Assembly: GCF_000969835.1 (NCBI RefSeq)
Contig: NZ_KQ033913.1
Location: forward strand, 1,689,716-1,753,715
Reading direction: 5' to 3'
DNA from: Parabacteroides goldsteinii DSM 19448 = WAL 12034
GTDB taxonomy: Bacteria; Bacteroidota; Bacteroidia; Bacteroidales; Tannerellaceae
Length of the DNA: 64,000 nucleotides
Shown here: in pieces, positions 43,368-53,213 of the stretch
How the letters are laid out: every line of letters starts with the position of its first letter
Position numbering within the stretch: position 1 is the stretch's first letter
The notes under the pieces: generated by a model
Seen by the model: only the letters and a program-made list of their open reading frames with translations
The model's database searches: none
What the model was told of the DNA's origin: nothing
Program-made: the position numbers and the translations under genes

Positions 43368-46300
43368 ATGGAGGTACAAGAATTACTTAAAATATTCGCC
43401 GCCCACCCACAAGTTTCCGCATTGGATACCCTTTTGAACGGTAATACGTCAAATAACATTTTCCTGAAAGGGTTGAACGGCTCGGGCGCAGCAATGACAA
43501 TCGCTTCTCTTTTTTTAAAAAGAGGGGGCAACTATGTGTGCATACTCAACGACCAGGAAGAAGCCGGCTACTTCTATCACGACCTGATGCAGCTGACCGG
43601 AAGCAATGAGATTTACTTTTTCCCGTCCGCTTACCGCCGGGCCATCAAATACGGACATATCGACCCGGCAAATGAAATACTGCGGACCGAAGTGCTCAGT
43701 GTCCTCCAGGACCCCGAAGCACCCTTCGTGATCGTTTCCTATCCCGATGCACTGGCTGAAAAGGTCATATCGCGCGACGACCTGAAAAAGAACACTCTGA
43801 AGATCAGTGTCGGCGAGAAGTTGGATAATATGTTCGTGTCCGACGTGCTCGACGAATATGGATTCGAGCAGGTGGACTATGTCTACGAACCGGGGCAATA
43901 TGCCCTGCGCGGCAGTATCCTGGACGTATTCTCTTTCTCCTATGAATTTCCTTACCGTATCGACTTCTTCGGAAAGGAAGTGGAGACAATCCGTACGTTC
44001 GATGTGGAAACCCAGCTTTCCAAAGAGAAACTGGAGAGTATCTATATCGTGCCGGAAATGAATAAAAGCGACCGTACCAACACCCTGCTGCTGGATTCAC
44101 TGCCTGCACAAACAATCCTGGCAGCCAGAGACCTGACATGGACGAAGGAACGTATCGGCAGCCTGTGGAATGAAGAGCCGGTTGTCGGTGACGAAGAATC
44201 GTTTGCCGACATCAGCCGAATGCGTGCCAGACTGGTGACTGGAGAAGATTTCCTCCGGGCAGCCCTCAACTTCCGCCGGATACATTTCGGTACACGCCCG
44301 GCAGGAGTAGCGGATGCCACCCTTACATTCAGTACACAGGCACAGCCTATTTACCATAAGAATTTCGACATGGTGAGCGACTCTTTCCGTAACTATCTGG
44401 AGAGTGGCTATACATTATATATATTGAGTGACGTCGAAAAACAGGCAACCCGTATCCGGGCGATCTTCGAGGACCGGGGAGAAAATATCCCTTTCACTTC
44501 GGTCAACAAGACCATCCATGAAGGATTTACCGATGACGCGCTGCGTATCTGTCTCTTTACGGATCATCAGCTGTTCGACCGTTTCCACAAGTTCAACCTA
44601 AAAAGCGAAAAGGCCCGCAGCGGAAAACTCACGTTGTCACTGAAAGAACTGAACCAGTTCACGACCGGCGACTATATCGTGCATATCGACCATGGCGTCG
44701 GGCAGTTCGGCGGCCTGGTACGCACCGAAGTAAACGGCAAGATACAGGAAGCTATCAAACTGATCTACCAAAACAACGACATCATCTTCGTCAGCATACA
44801 TTCCCTGCATAAGCTATCCAAATATAAAGGAAAAGACAGCGGCGAACCGCCCAAGCTGAACAAGTTGGGAACCGGTGCCTGGGAGAAGATGAAGGAAAAG
44901 ACAAAGAAGAAGGTCAAGGACATTGCCCGCGACCTGATCCTTCTTTACTCCCAACGCAAACAGGAGACAGGTTTCTCCTACTCGCCGGACAGCTTCATGC
45001 AGCACGAACTGGAAGCGAGCTTCATTTATGAAGACACGCCCGACCAGATGAAAGCGACAAGCGAAGTGAAAGAAGACATGGAAAGTTTACGTCCGATGGA
45101 TCGCCTGATCTGTGGTGACGTAGGTTTCGGCAAGACAGAGGTTGCGATCCGTGCTGCCTTCAAGGCCGTTTCCGATAACAAGCAGGTAGCCGTACTGGTT
45201 CCTACAACAGTTCTTGCTTTCCAGCATTTCCAAACTTTTTCGGAGCGTCTGAAAGATTTCCCCTGCCGGATCGATTATATCAGCCGGGCAAGGACTACGG
45301 CACAGATCAAAAGAACGTTGATGGATGTCGCCGAGGGCCAGGTGAACATCCTGATCGGTACGCATCGTATTGTCAGCAAAGATGTCAAGTTCAAAGACCT
45401 GGGATTGCTTATCATCGATGAAGAGCAAAAGTTCGGCGTATCCGTTAAGGAAAAACTTCGTCAGATGAAAGTGAATGTGGATACGCTGACAATGACAGCG
45501 ACACCGATCCCCCGAACTTTGCAGTTCTCGTTGATGGGTGCCCGCGACCTGAGCAGCATCACCACTCCCCCGCCCAACCGGTATCCGGTACAGACGGAAG
45601 TGGAGCGTTTCAACCCCGATATTATCCGTGAAGCGATCAATTTCGAGATGAGCCGTAACGGACAGGTATTCTTTATCAATAACCGTATCCAGAATATTTA
45701 CGAGATAGAGAATCTGGTTCGCCGTGAAGTACCCGATGCCCGCGTAGCAGTCGGTCACGGGCAAATGGAACCGGAGAAACTCGAAAAGATCATCCTCGAT
45801 TTTGTCAATTACGAATACGATGTCTTGATCGCCACCAGCATTGTGGAAAGCGGTATCGACGTACCGAATGCCAACACAATCATCATCAACAACGCACAGC
45901 AATTCGGTCTGTCCGACCTGCACCAGTTACGCGGACGTGTAGGACGAAGCAACCGCAAAGCCTTCTGTTACCTGCTCTCCCCGCCTCTTTCTTCTCTGAC
46001 ACAGGAGGCACGCCGGCGTTTGCAGGCCATCGAGAACTTCTCTGAACTGGGTAGCGGTATCCATATCGCCATGCAGGACCTGGATATCCGTGGTGCCGGT
46101 AACATGCTGGGAGCCGAGCAAAGTGGTTTCATTGCCGACCTCGGCTATGAAACATACCAGAAGATTCTGGAAGAGGCTGTCGATGAACTGAAAAGCGATG
46201 AGTTTGCCGACCTGTATGCCGATTCCGACAACGGCAAACGGGATTCCGGCAGCGAATATATCCGCGAAACTCATATCGAAAGCGACCTCGAACTGATGTT

Positions 46301-46730
46301 CCCACCCACCTATATCCCCAACGATTCGGAACGTGTCTCTCTCTACCGCGAACTGGATAATATGGAAGAAGAACGGGATATACTGGCCTTCACGGAACGT
46401 CTGAAAGACCGCTTCGGCAAAATTCCGAAGGAAGGAAAAGAACTGATCCGTATCGTCCGCCTCCGCCGTATGGCCAAGAAGCTGGGAATGGAAAAAGTAG
46501 TATTAAAGAAGGGGCAGATGAACATCATCCTCATATCCAACTCCGAAAGCCCGTACTATCAGAGCGAGGCTTTCGACAAATTGCTGGCCTTTATACAAAA
46601 ACATCCCCGCGAATGTAATCTCCGGGACCAGAACGGTAAGCGCAGTATCGTAATAAAAAATGTGAGTACAGTAGAGGCTGCCTGCATGCTGCTTGAAGAA
46701 ATAGAGAAGACAAAGACTTCTCACGAATAA
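43368..46730 (+). CDS. mfd: Transcription-repair coupling factor
   Basis: I use the ATG at 43368 (1120 aa); an upstream ATG at 43326 adds 14 residues not like the family. Mfd releases RNA polymerase stalled at DNA lesions and recruits UvrA. In order: UvrB-like domains (about 1-430), the RNA-polymerase-interacting CarD-like domain (GDYIVHIDHGVGQFGGL), the SF2 translocase with Walker A GDVGFGKTEVAIRA, the DEEQ box in LLIIDEEQKFGV, MTATPIPRTL, the translocation region IATSIVESGIDVPNAN and QLRGRVGRS, then the C-terminal TRCF domain (about 980-1090). Length is normal for Bacteroidetes. It is a single-gene unit. Confidence 0.96.
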   Translation: MEVQELLKIFAAHPQVSALDTLLNGNTSNNIFLKGLNGSGAAMTIASLFLKRGGNYVCILNDQEEAGYFYHDLMQLTGSNEIYFFPSAYRRAIKYGHIDPANEILRTEVLSVLQDPEAPFVIVSYPDALAEKVISRDDLKKNTLKISVGEKLDNMFVSDVLDEYGFEQVDYVYEPGQYALRGSILDVFSFSYEFPYRIDFFGKEVETIRTFDVETQLSKEKLESIYIVPEMNKSDRTNTLLLDSLPAQTILAARDLTWTKERIGSLWNEEPVVGDEESFADISRMRARLVTGEDFLRAALNFRRIHFGTRPAGVADATLTFSTQAQPIYHKNFDMVSDSFRNYLESGYTLYILSDVEKQATRIRAIFEDRGENIPFTSVNKTIHEGFTDDALRICLFTDHQLFDRFHKFNLKSEKARSGKLTLSLKELNQFTTGDYIVHIDHGVGQFGGLVRTEVNGKIQEAIKLIYQNNDIIFVSIHSLHKLSKYKGKDSGEPPKLNKLGTGAWEKMKEKTKKKVKDIARDLILLYSQRKQETGFSYSPDSFMQHELEASFIYEDTPDQMKATSEVKEDMESLRPMDRLICGDVGFGKTEVAIRAAFKAVSDNKQVAVLVPTTVLAFQHFQTFSERLKDFPCRIDYISRARTTAQIKRTLMDVAEGQVNILIGTHRIVSKDVKFKDLGLLIIDEEQKFGVSVKEKLRQMKVNVDTLTMTATPIPRTLQFSLMGARDLSSITTPPPNRYPVQTEVERFNPDIIREAINFEMSRNGQVFFINNRIQNIYEIENLVRREVPDARVAVGHGQMEPEKLEKIILDFVNYEYDVLIATSIVESGIDVPNANTIIINNAQQFGLSDLHQLRGRVGRSNRKAFCYLLSPPLSSLTQEARRRLQAIENFSELGSGIHIAMQDLDIRGAGNMLGAEQSGFIADLGYETYQKILEEAVDELKSDEFADLYADSDNGKRDSGSEYIRETHIESDLELMFPPTYIPNDSERVSLYRELDNMEEERDILAFTERLKDRFGKIPKEGKELIRIVRLRRMAKKLGMEKVVLKKGQMNIILISNSESPYYQSEAFDKLLAFIQKHPRECNLRDQNGKRSIVIKNVSTVEAACMLLEEIEKTKTSHE

Positions 46731-46765
46731 ACCATTGTAAGCAACTCGGTTCAAATATATTTCTT

Positions 46766-46773
46766 TACATTTG
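46766..46773 (+). promoter_or_regulatory. Putative -7 element of the ATPase/partner cassette
   Basis: TACATTTG fits TAnnTTTG and lies 24 bp before the ATG at 46798. A TTG at 46735-46737 is 28 bp upstream, somewhat far. It suggests the cassette is transcribed apart from mfd. Confidence 0.45.
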
Positions 46774-46797
46774 CGAGAATTAATATAAGAATATAAT

Positions 46798-47994
46798 ATG
46801 CCACATTTAAGAATTAAAAATATAGGTCCGATAAAATATGCAGACATTGAACTAAACAAAGTCAATGTAATCATGGGCCCCCAGAGTTCGGGGAAAAGTA
46901 CTATCAATAAAATTGCATGTTACTGTTCTTGGGTGGAAAAGAAAATATCATTAGATCAATCTTTTGATTACTTCCTCAAAGAAGGTGTATTTATTGAAGA
47001 ATTAGCTCGTTTCCACAAACTCACCGGCTATTTTAAGGAAACTTCAGAAATAGAATATCATTCAGAAACAATTAATCTGAAATATATATATAAAGATAAA
47101 GAACCTGTCATAAATTGGAAGAACCAGTTTGGATATAAAAGGATAAAACTGTCATATATTCCTGCCGAAAGAAATATTGTTTCGATGATTTCCGACTGGA
47201 AAGAAGTCAGCCTGCCCAACAACAACATAAGGAATTTTATGGCAGACTGGAACAATGCCCGCAAAATATTCACTCCTGAGAAACATATTCATCTGCCCTT
47301 TTTAGAGATAGACTATTACTATGACGAAAAGAGCGATATGGATTATATTCAAAATCAGGACGGTACCGTTATTCAACTAATGGATGCATCCAGTGGTTTA
47401 CAATCTATGATCCCTTTAGTCGTATTGCGATCTTATTTTGCAGAGTGGATATATACAAATGAAGAACCAAGAAGTATAGCTTCTAAGGAGAGGGATTCCA
47501 GATTTCTAAATATTTTGATAAGTACTTTAAGTAAGCAGGATGGCGGCATACAATTTACAGAACTAGAGCCATATATTATTCCATATATCGCAACAGCAGG
47601 TACCGGATTCTTTATTGAGGAACCGGAACTTAATCTATTTCCGTCTACCCAACGAGATATACTATACAATCTCATCAGCAGTGTTCAGCAACGTGAAGAC
47701 GACTCATTAATTCTCACCACCCATAGCCCCTACATCCTTTATGCCCTGAATAACTGCATGTTAGGCTTTCAAGTAAAAGAGACAATGCCGAAAACGGAAC
47801 AGGAAAGTCTGGCTAGCCGACAATCATGGATAGATCCGTCGCTGGTATCCGCATGGGAAATAAAAGATGGTAAGTTAGTAGATATTAAGAATAGCAGACT
47901 GAATACAATCGGAGATCATTATTTCAACACAATAATGAATGAAGTAATGGATGAATATTATGCAATGCTCAAGTATATCAAAAGAACAAAATGA
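46798..47994 (+). CDS. AAA/ABC-type ATPase of the RecF/OLD-like class
   Basis: This 398-aa protein starts with the RecF-like LRIKNIGPIKYADIELNKVNVIMG. The Walker A is GPQSSGKST (27-35), a conserved IPAERN box is at 121-126, an ABC-signature-like DASSGLQS lies at 196-203, the Walker B is FFIEEPELNLFP (271-282) and the H-loop is TTHSPYIL (307-314). The middle insert is helical and not recognised. Such ATPases are partners in many phage-defence systems (OLD, PARIS, Septu, Gabija-like), but also occur in repair. There is no TOPRIM domain at the C-terminus, so it is not an OLD nuclease. It overlaps the next gene by 4 bp (ATGA), which implies joint production. Confidence 0.85.
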   Translation: MPHLRIKNIGPIKYADIELNKVNVIMGPQSSGKSTINKIACYCSWVEKKISLDQSFDYFLKEGVFIEELARFHKLTGYFKETSEIEYHSETINLKYIYKDKEPVINWKNQFGYKRIKLSYIPAERNIVSMISDWKEVSLPNNNIRNFMADWNNARKIFTPEKHIHLPFLEIDYYYDEKSDMDYIQNQDGTVIQLMDASSGLQSMIPLVVLRSYFAEWIYTNEEPRSIASKERDSRFLNILISTLSKQDGGIQFTELEPYIIPYIATAGTGFFIEEPELNLFPSTQRDILYNLISSVQQREDDSLILTTHSPYILYALNNCMLGFQVKETMPKTEQESLASRQSWIDPSLVSAWEIKDGKLVDIKNSRLNTIGDHYFNTIMNEVMDEYYAMLKYIKRTK

Positions 47995-48593
47995 AAACAC
48001 GGATAAATGATTCTATACAACAACATCAGGTTTATCCATGTTCATATACAAGCATCCATATCGTTGATTGGAAAAAGTTCACGAGCGAAAATCTGAAAGT
48101 ACATGATCGTGTTCCGGTTAACCCGAATACAGGAAAACTAATCCACTCTGTTTGCTTAAGGAATGATTCGGCCATATCCATTCTTGTGGATGCATTCGGC
48201 GAAAACGCATTACAATACAGCAAAAAGAAAAAGGCCCGTCAATGCGAATGTGTTATTTACCCCGATAATTATAAAGATACAGATTGGGTTCTTTTTGTAG
48301 AAATGAAATATGCAGAAAACGAGATCGCTGCTTTCAGGAAAGGAAACGATTATCCGAATAATATGATTGAGCAAATAAAGCAGACCGTTCAATTCTTTAA
48401 AGATAAATGCATTTTACCTCAGGAAAAAGAAGTATACGCTATCGTTTCATTTCCCAATTTACTATCTGCATTCAATAGTACGATATTCAGTATCGATGCC
48501 ATAAACGATTTTTATCTGGACTATGGCATTATTATAAGAGGCACAAACAACGCGGAGATTATCAGTTCCGACAATATAAAGCTAATTGGATAA
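47991..48593 (+). CDS. Unrecognised 200-aa protein with a PD-(D/E)XK-like motif, partner of the ATPase
   Basis: I do not recognise a named family. The centre shows QCECVIYPDNYKDTDWVLFVEMKYA: an acidic residue (E86) on one predicted strand and E104-x-K106 on the next, the spacing of the PD-(D/E)XK nuclease core. A downstream Q-rich helix (IEQIKQTVQFF, 126-136) and another strand (VYAIVSFP) fit that fold. The N-terminal 70 residues are a mixed alpha/beta region. No membrane segment or signal is seen. It is coupled to the ATPase by a 4-bp overlap; the next gene starts 12 bp later. It could be the effector of a two-gene defence system. The nuclease call is an inference from the motif only. Confidence 0.55.
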   Translation: MKTRINDSIQQHQVYPCSYTSIHIVDWKKFTSENLKVHDRVPVNPNTGKLIHSVCLRNDSAISILVDAFGENALQYSKKKKARQCECVIYPDNYKDTDWVLFVEMKYAENEIAAFRKGNDYPNNMIEQIKQTVQFFKDKCILPQEKEVYAIVSFPNLLSAFNSTIFSIDAINDFYLDYGIIIRGTNNAEIISSDNIKLIG

Positions 48594-48605
48594 AATGAAG
48601 ATGTC

Positions 48606-50507
48606 ATGAAAAGAACATTGGTAGACCTTTTTGAAAACTCGGTGAAACAATATCCCGACAACCCGTTCTTATGGGAAAAGACAACAAACAAATTTGAGCC
48701 TACCACTTACACACAGGTAAGGGAACAGGTTTACACGCTGGGCGCCGGACTGGTTGCCCTGGGAGTAATGAAAGGCGACAACATGGCCCTGCTCAGCGAA
48801 GGCCGCAACGCCTGGATCATCGGTGAACTGGCGATGTTCTACGCCGGAGCCACCAACGTCCCCCTCTCTATCAAACTGGAAGAGGCAAACGACCTGTTGT
48901 TCCGTCTGACACATGCCGATGTAAAATATATTATGGTATCCGGCAACCAGTTGAAGAAAATACGTTCTATCGTCGATAAACTGCCGTTGCTCCGGCAAAT
49001 CATCATCTTCGACGACCAAAAAGAATATCAGGAAAAAGAAATTCCCCTCTCTAAAGTAATAGAAATGGGGCAAGAATACCTCAGTGCGCATCCGTTGGAA
49101 GAGTTTCTGGCAATCGGACAATCGCTTACCAACGATGATTATGCCACAATCACTTACACCTCCGGAACAACCGCCGACCCGAAAGGCGTTATCCTCACTC
49201 ATCGCAATTACACGGCTAACGTGGAGCAATCACTTACCTGCGTAGATATCGACGATACCTGGCGCACGTTGGTTATCCTTCCGCTCGACCATTGCTTTGC
49301 CCATGTGGTAGGCTTCTATATATTTATGTATAAAGGAGCTTCGGTAGCTACCGTACAGGTGGGAAGAACCGGTATGGAGACGTTAAAGAATATCCCTGTA
49401 AACATCAAGGAATTTAAGCCGTATTTAATATTGAGTGTCCCGGCCCTTGCCAAGAACTTCAAGAAGAATATCGAACAAGGCATCCGGGCGCAGGGTAACA
49501 TGGTCAACCGTCTGTTCCACATGGGACTGAACGTGGCATATACCTATAACGGGGATGGCGGCGATGACAAAGGTCGTGGCTGGCGGTTCCTGCTAAAGCC
49601 GGTTGTAAGCCTGTTCGATAGTATCATCTTTTCTAAAGTCCGTGAAAACTTTGGCGGCGAACTGAAGTTCTTTATCGGCGGCGGTGCCCTGCTGGATAAG
49701 GATTTACAAAAGTTCTATTATGCCATCGGCCTGCCGATGTATCAAGGGTACGGGCTTAGCGAAGCAACCCCTGTCATCTCGACCAACGGCCCGCGCCACC
49801 ACAGGTTTGGAAGCAGCGGCGTACTGGTTCAACCGCTTGACCTGAAAATATGCGACCAGGAAGGTAAAGAACTTCCCCTCGGAGAAAAAGGCGAAATTGT
49901 TATCCGCGGAGAAAATGTCATGGCTGGATACTGGAAAAATCCGGCTTCTACGACCGAAACCATTAAAGACGGTTGGCTTTACACCGGGGATATGGGATAT
50001 ATGGGCAAAGACGGCTTATTATATGTATTAGGCCGTTTCAAAAGCCTGCTGATCGGTAGCGATGGCGAAAAATACAGTCCGGAAGGTATCGAAGAAGCAT
50101 TGGTTGAACATTCTTCCTGCATCGACCAACTATTGCTTTACAACAACCAGAATCCTTATACGGTTGCTTTGGTTGTACCGAACAAAGACCATCTGAAAAG
50201 ACATCTCTCCCACCAGCAACTCGATCTGAATACGGAAAAAGGAAAAGAAGAAGCCATCCGTATCATCCAAAAACAGATCGACCGTTTCCGTAAAGGGGGT
50301 GACTTGTCATCTATGTTCCCCGATCGCTGGCTACCCACCACATTTGCCGTCTTGCCCGAACCGTTCACCGAACAAAACGGCATGGTTAACAGTACAATGA
50401 AGATTGTCCGTGGAAAAGTAGAAAAAGCATACGCTTCCCGCATCGATCATTTATACACACCGGAAGGCAAGAATCCGGTAAATAGGGAGAATATAAAGTC
50501 GTTGTAA
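48606..50507 (+). CDS. AMP-forming long-chain acyl-CoA synthetase
   Basis: This 633-aa protein belongs to the ANL superfamily. The AMP-binding signals are ATITYTSGTTADPKGVILTH (P-loop-like A3), YQGYGLSEATPVIS (A5), GWLYTGDMGYMGKDGLLYVLGRFKSLL (A7/A8) and the late GSDGEKYSPEGIEE that carries the hinge region. It activates a fatty acid with ATP to an acyl-AMP and then a CoA thioester in the cytoplasm or at the inner membrane. The first residues (TLVDLFENSVKQYPDNPFLWEK) match the long-chain subgroup common in Bacteroidetes. It follows the ATPase pair by 12 bp, so it may be co-transcribed. Confidence 0.9.
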   Translation: MKRTLVDLFENSVKQYPDNPFLWEKTTNKFEPTTYTQVREQVYTLGAGLVALGVMKGDNMALLSEGRNAWIIGELAMFYAGATNVPLSIKLEEANDLLFRLTHADVKYIMVSGNQLKKIRSIVDKLPLLRQIIIFDDQKEYQEKEIPLSKVIEMGQEYLSAHPLEEFLAIGQSLTNDDYATITYTSGTTADPKGVILTHRNYTANVEQSLTCVDIDDTWRTLVILPLDHCFAHVVGFYIFMYKGASVATVQVGRTGMETLKNIPVNIKEFKPYLILSVPALAKNFKKNIEQGIRAQGNMVNRLFHMGLNVAYTYNGDGGDDKGRGWRFLLKPVVSLFDSIIFSKVRENFGGELKFFIGGGALLDKDLQKFYYAIGLPMYQGYGLSEATPVISTNGPRHHRFGSSGVLVQPLDLKICDQEGKELPLGEKGEIVIRGENVMAGYWKNPASTTETIKDGWLYTGDMGYMGKDGLLYVLGRFKSLLIGSDGEKYSPEGIEEALVEHSSCIDQLLLYNNQNPYTVALVVPNKDHLKRHLSHQQLDLNTEKGKEEAIRIIQKQIDRFRKGGDLSSMFPDRWLPTTFAVLPEPFTEQNGMVNSTMKIVRGKVEKAYASRIDHLYTPEGKNPVNRENIKSL

Positions 50508-50576
50508 ACGGCTCCTGCATCCTCCTTGATTAAATATTATTAATAAGGCTGACTCCGCTCCTACGGGGAAAAAGCT

Positions 50577-50584
50577 TACCTTTG
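50577..50584 (+). promoter_or_regulatory. Putative -7 element of the DUF5686 gene
   Basis: TACCTTTG fits TAnnTTTG and lies 37 bp before the ATG at 50622. A matching -33 box is not clear. Confidence 0.4.
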
Positions 50585-50621
50585 CCAACTGCATTATCCG
50601 AGAAGGAATAACGTTAGTTTC

Positions 50622-53213
50622 ATGGTAAAAAGAATTCACTTAATAGTATTATTGGTTCTGTTGCAGGCAGTGACCGGTGTTGCCGTTTTATATGCGCAAA
50701 GCATGACCTCTGCATCCGGTATCGTAAAGGATTCAATAACCGGAGAACCTTTGGCTTTTGTTTCCGTCTATTTTGACGGTTCAACCATTGGGGCAATGAC
50801 CGACGACAACGGGGCTTTCGCCTTACAGAACGATAAAGGTTATAACAAGCTGGCTGTCGCATCATTAGGATACGACACTAAAATACTCGACCTGAAAACC
50901 GGACAGAAGAATGACGGACTTACCATTGACCTTCGCCCTACCGCTTTCGAAATATCCGAAGTCATCGTCAAACCCAAAAGAGAAAAATATTCCCGTAAAG
51001 ACAATCCGGCCGTCGAACTGATTAAAAAAGTAATCGAACATAAGAACGACAACCGCATCGAAGCCAAGGACGAATATCAAACCGAGGTATACGAAAAACT
51101 CTCTCTCTCCCTGGATGACTTCAACCCGGATTTCGAGAAAAACAAGTTCATGAAGAAATTCAAATTCATCAAGAACTACCTGGACAGTTCCGAATTTAAC
51201 GGTAAACCCATCCTGACCCTTTCCGTTCGTGAAACAATTGCAGATAGATATTACCGGAAACATCCGAAAACAGAAAAAACGATTGTCAAAGGCAAACGTA
51301 TGCAAGGCGTCGACCAGACTCTGGATGACGGCGGGGGCATCACCTCCAACCTGGAAGAGATATTTCAGGGCATCAACATCTTCGATAATAATATCAATAT
51401 CCTGTTGAACCGTTTCGTCAGCCCCTTGTCCTCCACCCTGGCTACCAGCTATTATAAATACTATATCATGGATACCCTCGATATAGGAGGCGATAAATGT
51501 GTCGACCTGGCTTTCGTTCCGGTCAACAGCCAGAGTTACGGTTTTACCGGAAGGTTATACATCACTCTTGACGGTAATTATGCCTTAAAAAAATTCCTGC
51601 TGAACACCCCCGCGAATATCAACCTGAACTGGGTGGACAAACTCCGCATCGAACAGGAATTCGAACGGATGCCGGACAGCACCTGGGTGGTAAAGAACGA
51701 AAACACCTATGTCAATTTCTACCTGGTAAAAGGCGCCCAGCAGCTCTATGCGCACCAACTCAGGAATTACGACAAATACAATTTCAACATAGAACAGGCG
51801 AAAGCAGACTCCGTTTTCAACCTGCTGGGTTCACTCCATACATTACCTGTGGCAATCGAACAGCCCGATACCTTCTGGATAAACAACCGCCATGTGCCTC
51901 TGAAAGAAAAAGAAAACGCCTTGGACGACCTGCTGGCCCAACTCCGGAAAGTCCCGGCATTCAATGTAATCATCAAAACAGCAGAAATACTTATATCCGG
52001 ATATATCCCGACAGCCGGCGATAAAAAATCCACCAAATTCGACTTCGGTCCGATGAACACGACAATCAGCGGTAACAGTCTGGAAGGTGTCCGTTTACGT
52101 ATCGGCGGTATGACGACAGCCAACCTGAATCCTTACTGGTTCGCCAGCGGATATCTCGCCTACGGAACGAACGACCGTAAACTGAAATACAATGTAAAAC
52201 TGACACATAGCTTCAACAAAAAACTATACCACGAAGGAGAAAGTCCGGTCAATAATTTATCCTTTATCCAGGAATATGACGTATATACCCCCGGACAGGA
52301 TTTCCTTTTCACCAGCAAGGATAACATCTTTGTTGCCTGGAAAGTAGGCGAACCTGTAACTAAAATGCAGTATATCCGCAAATCCATGTTCCAGTACGAA
52401 AAGGAATGGCTGAACGGCCTTACGTGGAGGTCATGGGTCTATAACCAGAATAACCAGGCTGCCGGAACGCTCAAATATATCGAGAAAGAAGCAGACGGCA
52501 CATTGATTCAAAAAAAGGATATTACAACCTCTGAAATCGGAACACAACTCCGTTTCGCTCCCGGTGAACGCTCTTACGACGGACGCTCCGGAAAAGAATC
52601 GGTCTTCAACCTGTCGAAGGATGCTCCTATCTTCAAACTGTCACATCAGTTGGGTATCAAAGGGGTACTGGGTGGAGAATATAACTACAATCATACGGAA
52701 GTCAGTGCGGAAAAACGTATCTGGTTATCCTCGTTCGGGCATATCGATACGCAGTTGAAAGCCGGAAAAGTATGGAACAAAGTACCTTTCCCGCTGCTGA
52801 TCCTGCCGAATACCAACCAGTCAATTACTATCCAGCCGGAAGCATTCCACATGATGAATGCCCTGGAGTTTGTGACAGACCAATATGTTTCATTCAATGC
52901 AACTTATTATTTAAAAGGTTGGATATTAAACCGTATCCCGGGTATCAAATGGCTAAGGTTACGCGAAGTAATCTCTTTCAATGGTATCTACGGAGGACTG
53001 ACGGATAAAAACAATCCGGCCTTGACACCGAATCTGTTCCTCCTGCCCGACGGCACACGTCCTTTGGGCAAAACACCCTATATGGAAGCAAGCGTCGGCC
53101 TGGAAAACATCTTCAAGATTCTTCGTATAGATTATTACCGACGGCTTACCTATCTGGATGAACCGAATATAAAGAAAGGAGGGGTGCGTATTGCGTTGCG
53201 ATTCTCCTTCTAA
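50622..53213 (+). CDS. DUF5686 outer membrane protein with carboxypeptidase-like regulatory domain
   Basis: This 863-aa protein has a signal peptide (about residues 1-26). Next is a CarboxypepD_reg-like Ig fold (SASGIVKDSITGEPLAFVSVYFDG...TIGAMTDDNGAF), as in TonB-linked proteins. The DUF5686 region then starts around KREKYSRKDNPAVELIKKVIEHKNDN. The long C-terminal part (about 450-863) has alternating strands ending in aromatic RIALRFSF, as in outer-membrane beta-barrels. The role of DUF5686 is not established; it is common in Bacteroidetes envelopes. Its end overlaps the next gene by 23 bp. Confidence 0.85.
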   Translation: MVKRIHLIVLLVLLQAVTGVAVLYAQSMTSASGIVKDSITGEPLAFVSVYFDGSTIGAMTDDNGAFALQNDKGYNKLAVASLGYDTKILDLKTGQKNDGLTIDLRPTAFEISEVIVKPKREKYSRKDNPAVELIKKVIEHKNDNRIEAKDEYQTEVYEKLSLSLDDFNPDFEKNKFMKKFKFIKNYLDSSEFNGKPILTLSVRETIADRYYRKHPKTEKTIVKGKRMQGVDQTLDDGGGITSNLEEIFQGINIFDNNINILLNRFVSPLSSTLATSYYKYYIMDTLDIGGDKCVDLAFVPVNSQSYGFTGRLYITLDGNYALKKFLLNTPANINLNWVDKLRIEQEFERMPDSTWVVKNENTYVNFYLVKGAQQLYAHQLRNYDKYNFNIEQAKADSVFNLLGSLHTLPVAIEQPDTFWINNRHVPLKEKENALDDLLAQLRKVPAFNVIIKTAEILISGYIPTAGDKKSTKFDFGPMNTTISGNSLEGVRLRIGGMTTANLNPYWFASGYLAYGTNDRKLKYNVKLTHSFNKKLYHEGESPVNNLSFIQEYDVYTPGQDFLFTSKDNIFVAWKVGEPVTKMQYIRKSMFQYEKEWLNGLTWRSWVYNQNNQAAGTLKYIEKEADGTLIQKKDITTSEIGTQLRFAPGERSYDGRSGKESVFNLSKDAPIFKLSHQLGIKGVLGGEYNYNHTEVSAEKRIWLSSFGHIDTQLKAGKVWNKVPFPLLILPNTNQSITIQPEAFHMMNALEFVTDQYVSFNATYYLKGWILNRIPGIKWLRLREVISFNGIYGGLTDKNNPALTPNLFLLPDGTRPLGKTPYMEASVGLENIFKILRIDYYRRLTYLDEPNIKKGGVRIALRFSF

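Noticed and set aside
45087..45923. 278-aa open frame antisense to mfd
   Set aside because: It lies wholly opposite the conserved translocase domains, has no recognisable motif or start signal, and is explained by the codon pattern of mfd.
46798..47994. OLD-family nuclease
   Set aside because: The ATPase lacks the C-terminal TOPRIM domain; after the H-loop only about 85 residues without acidic TOPRIM motifs remain.
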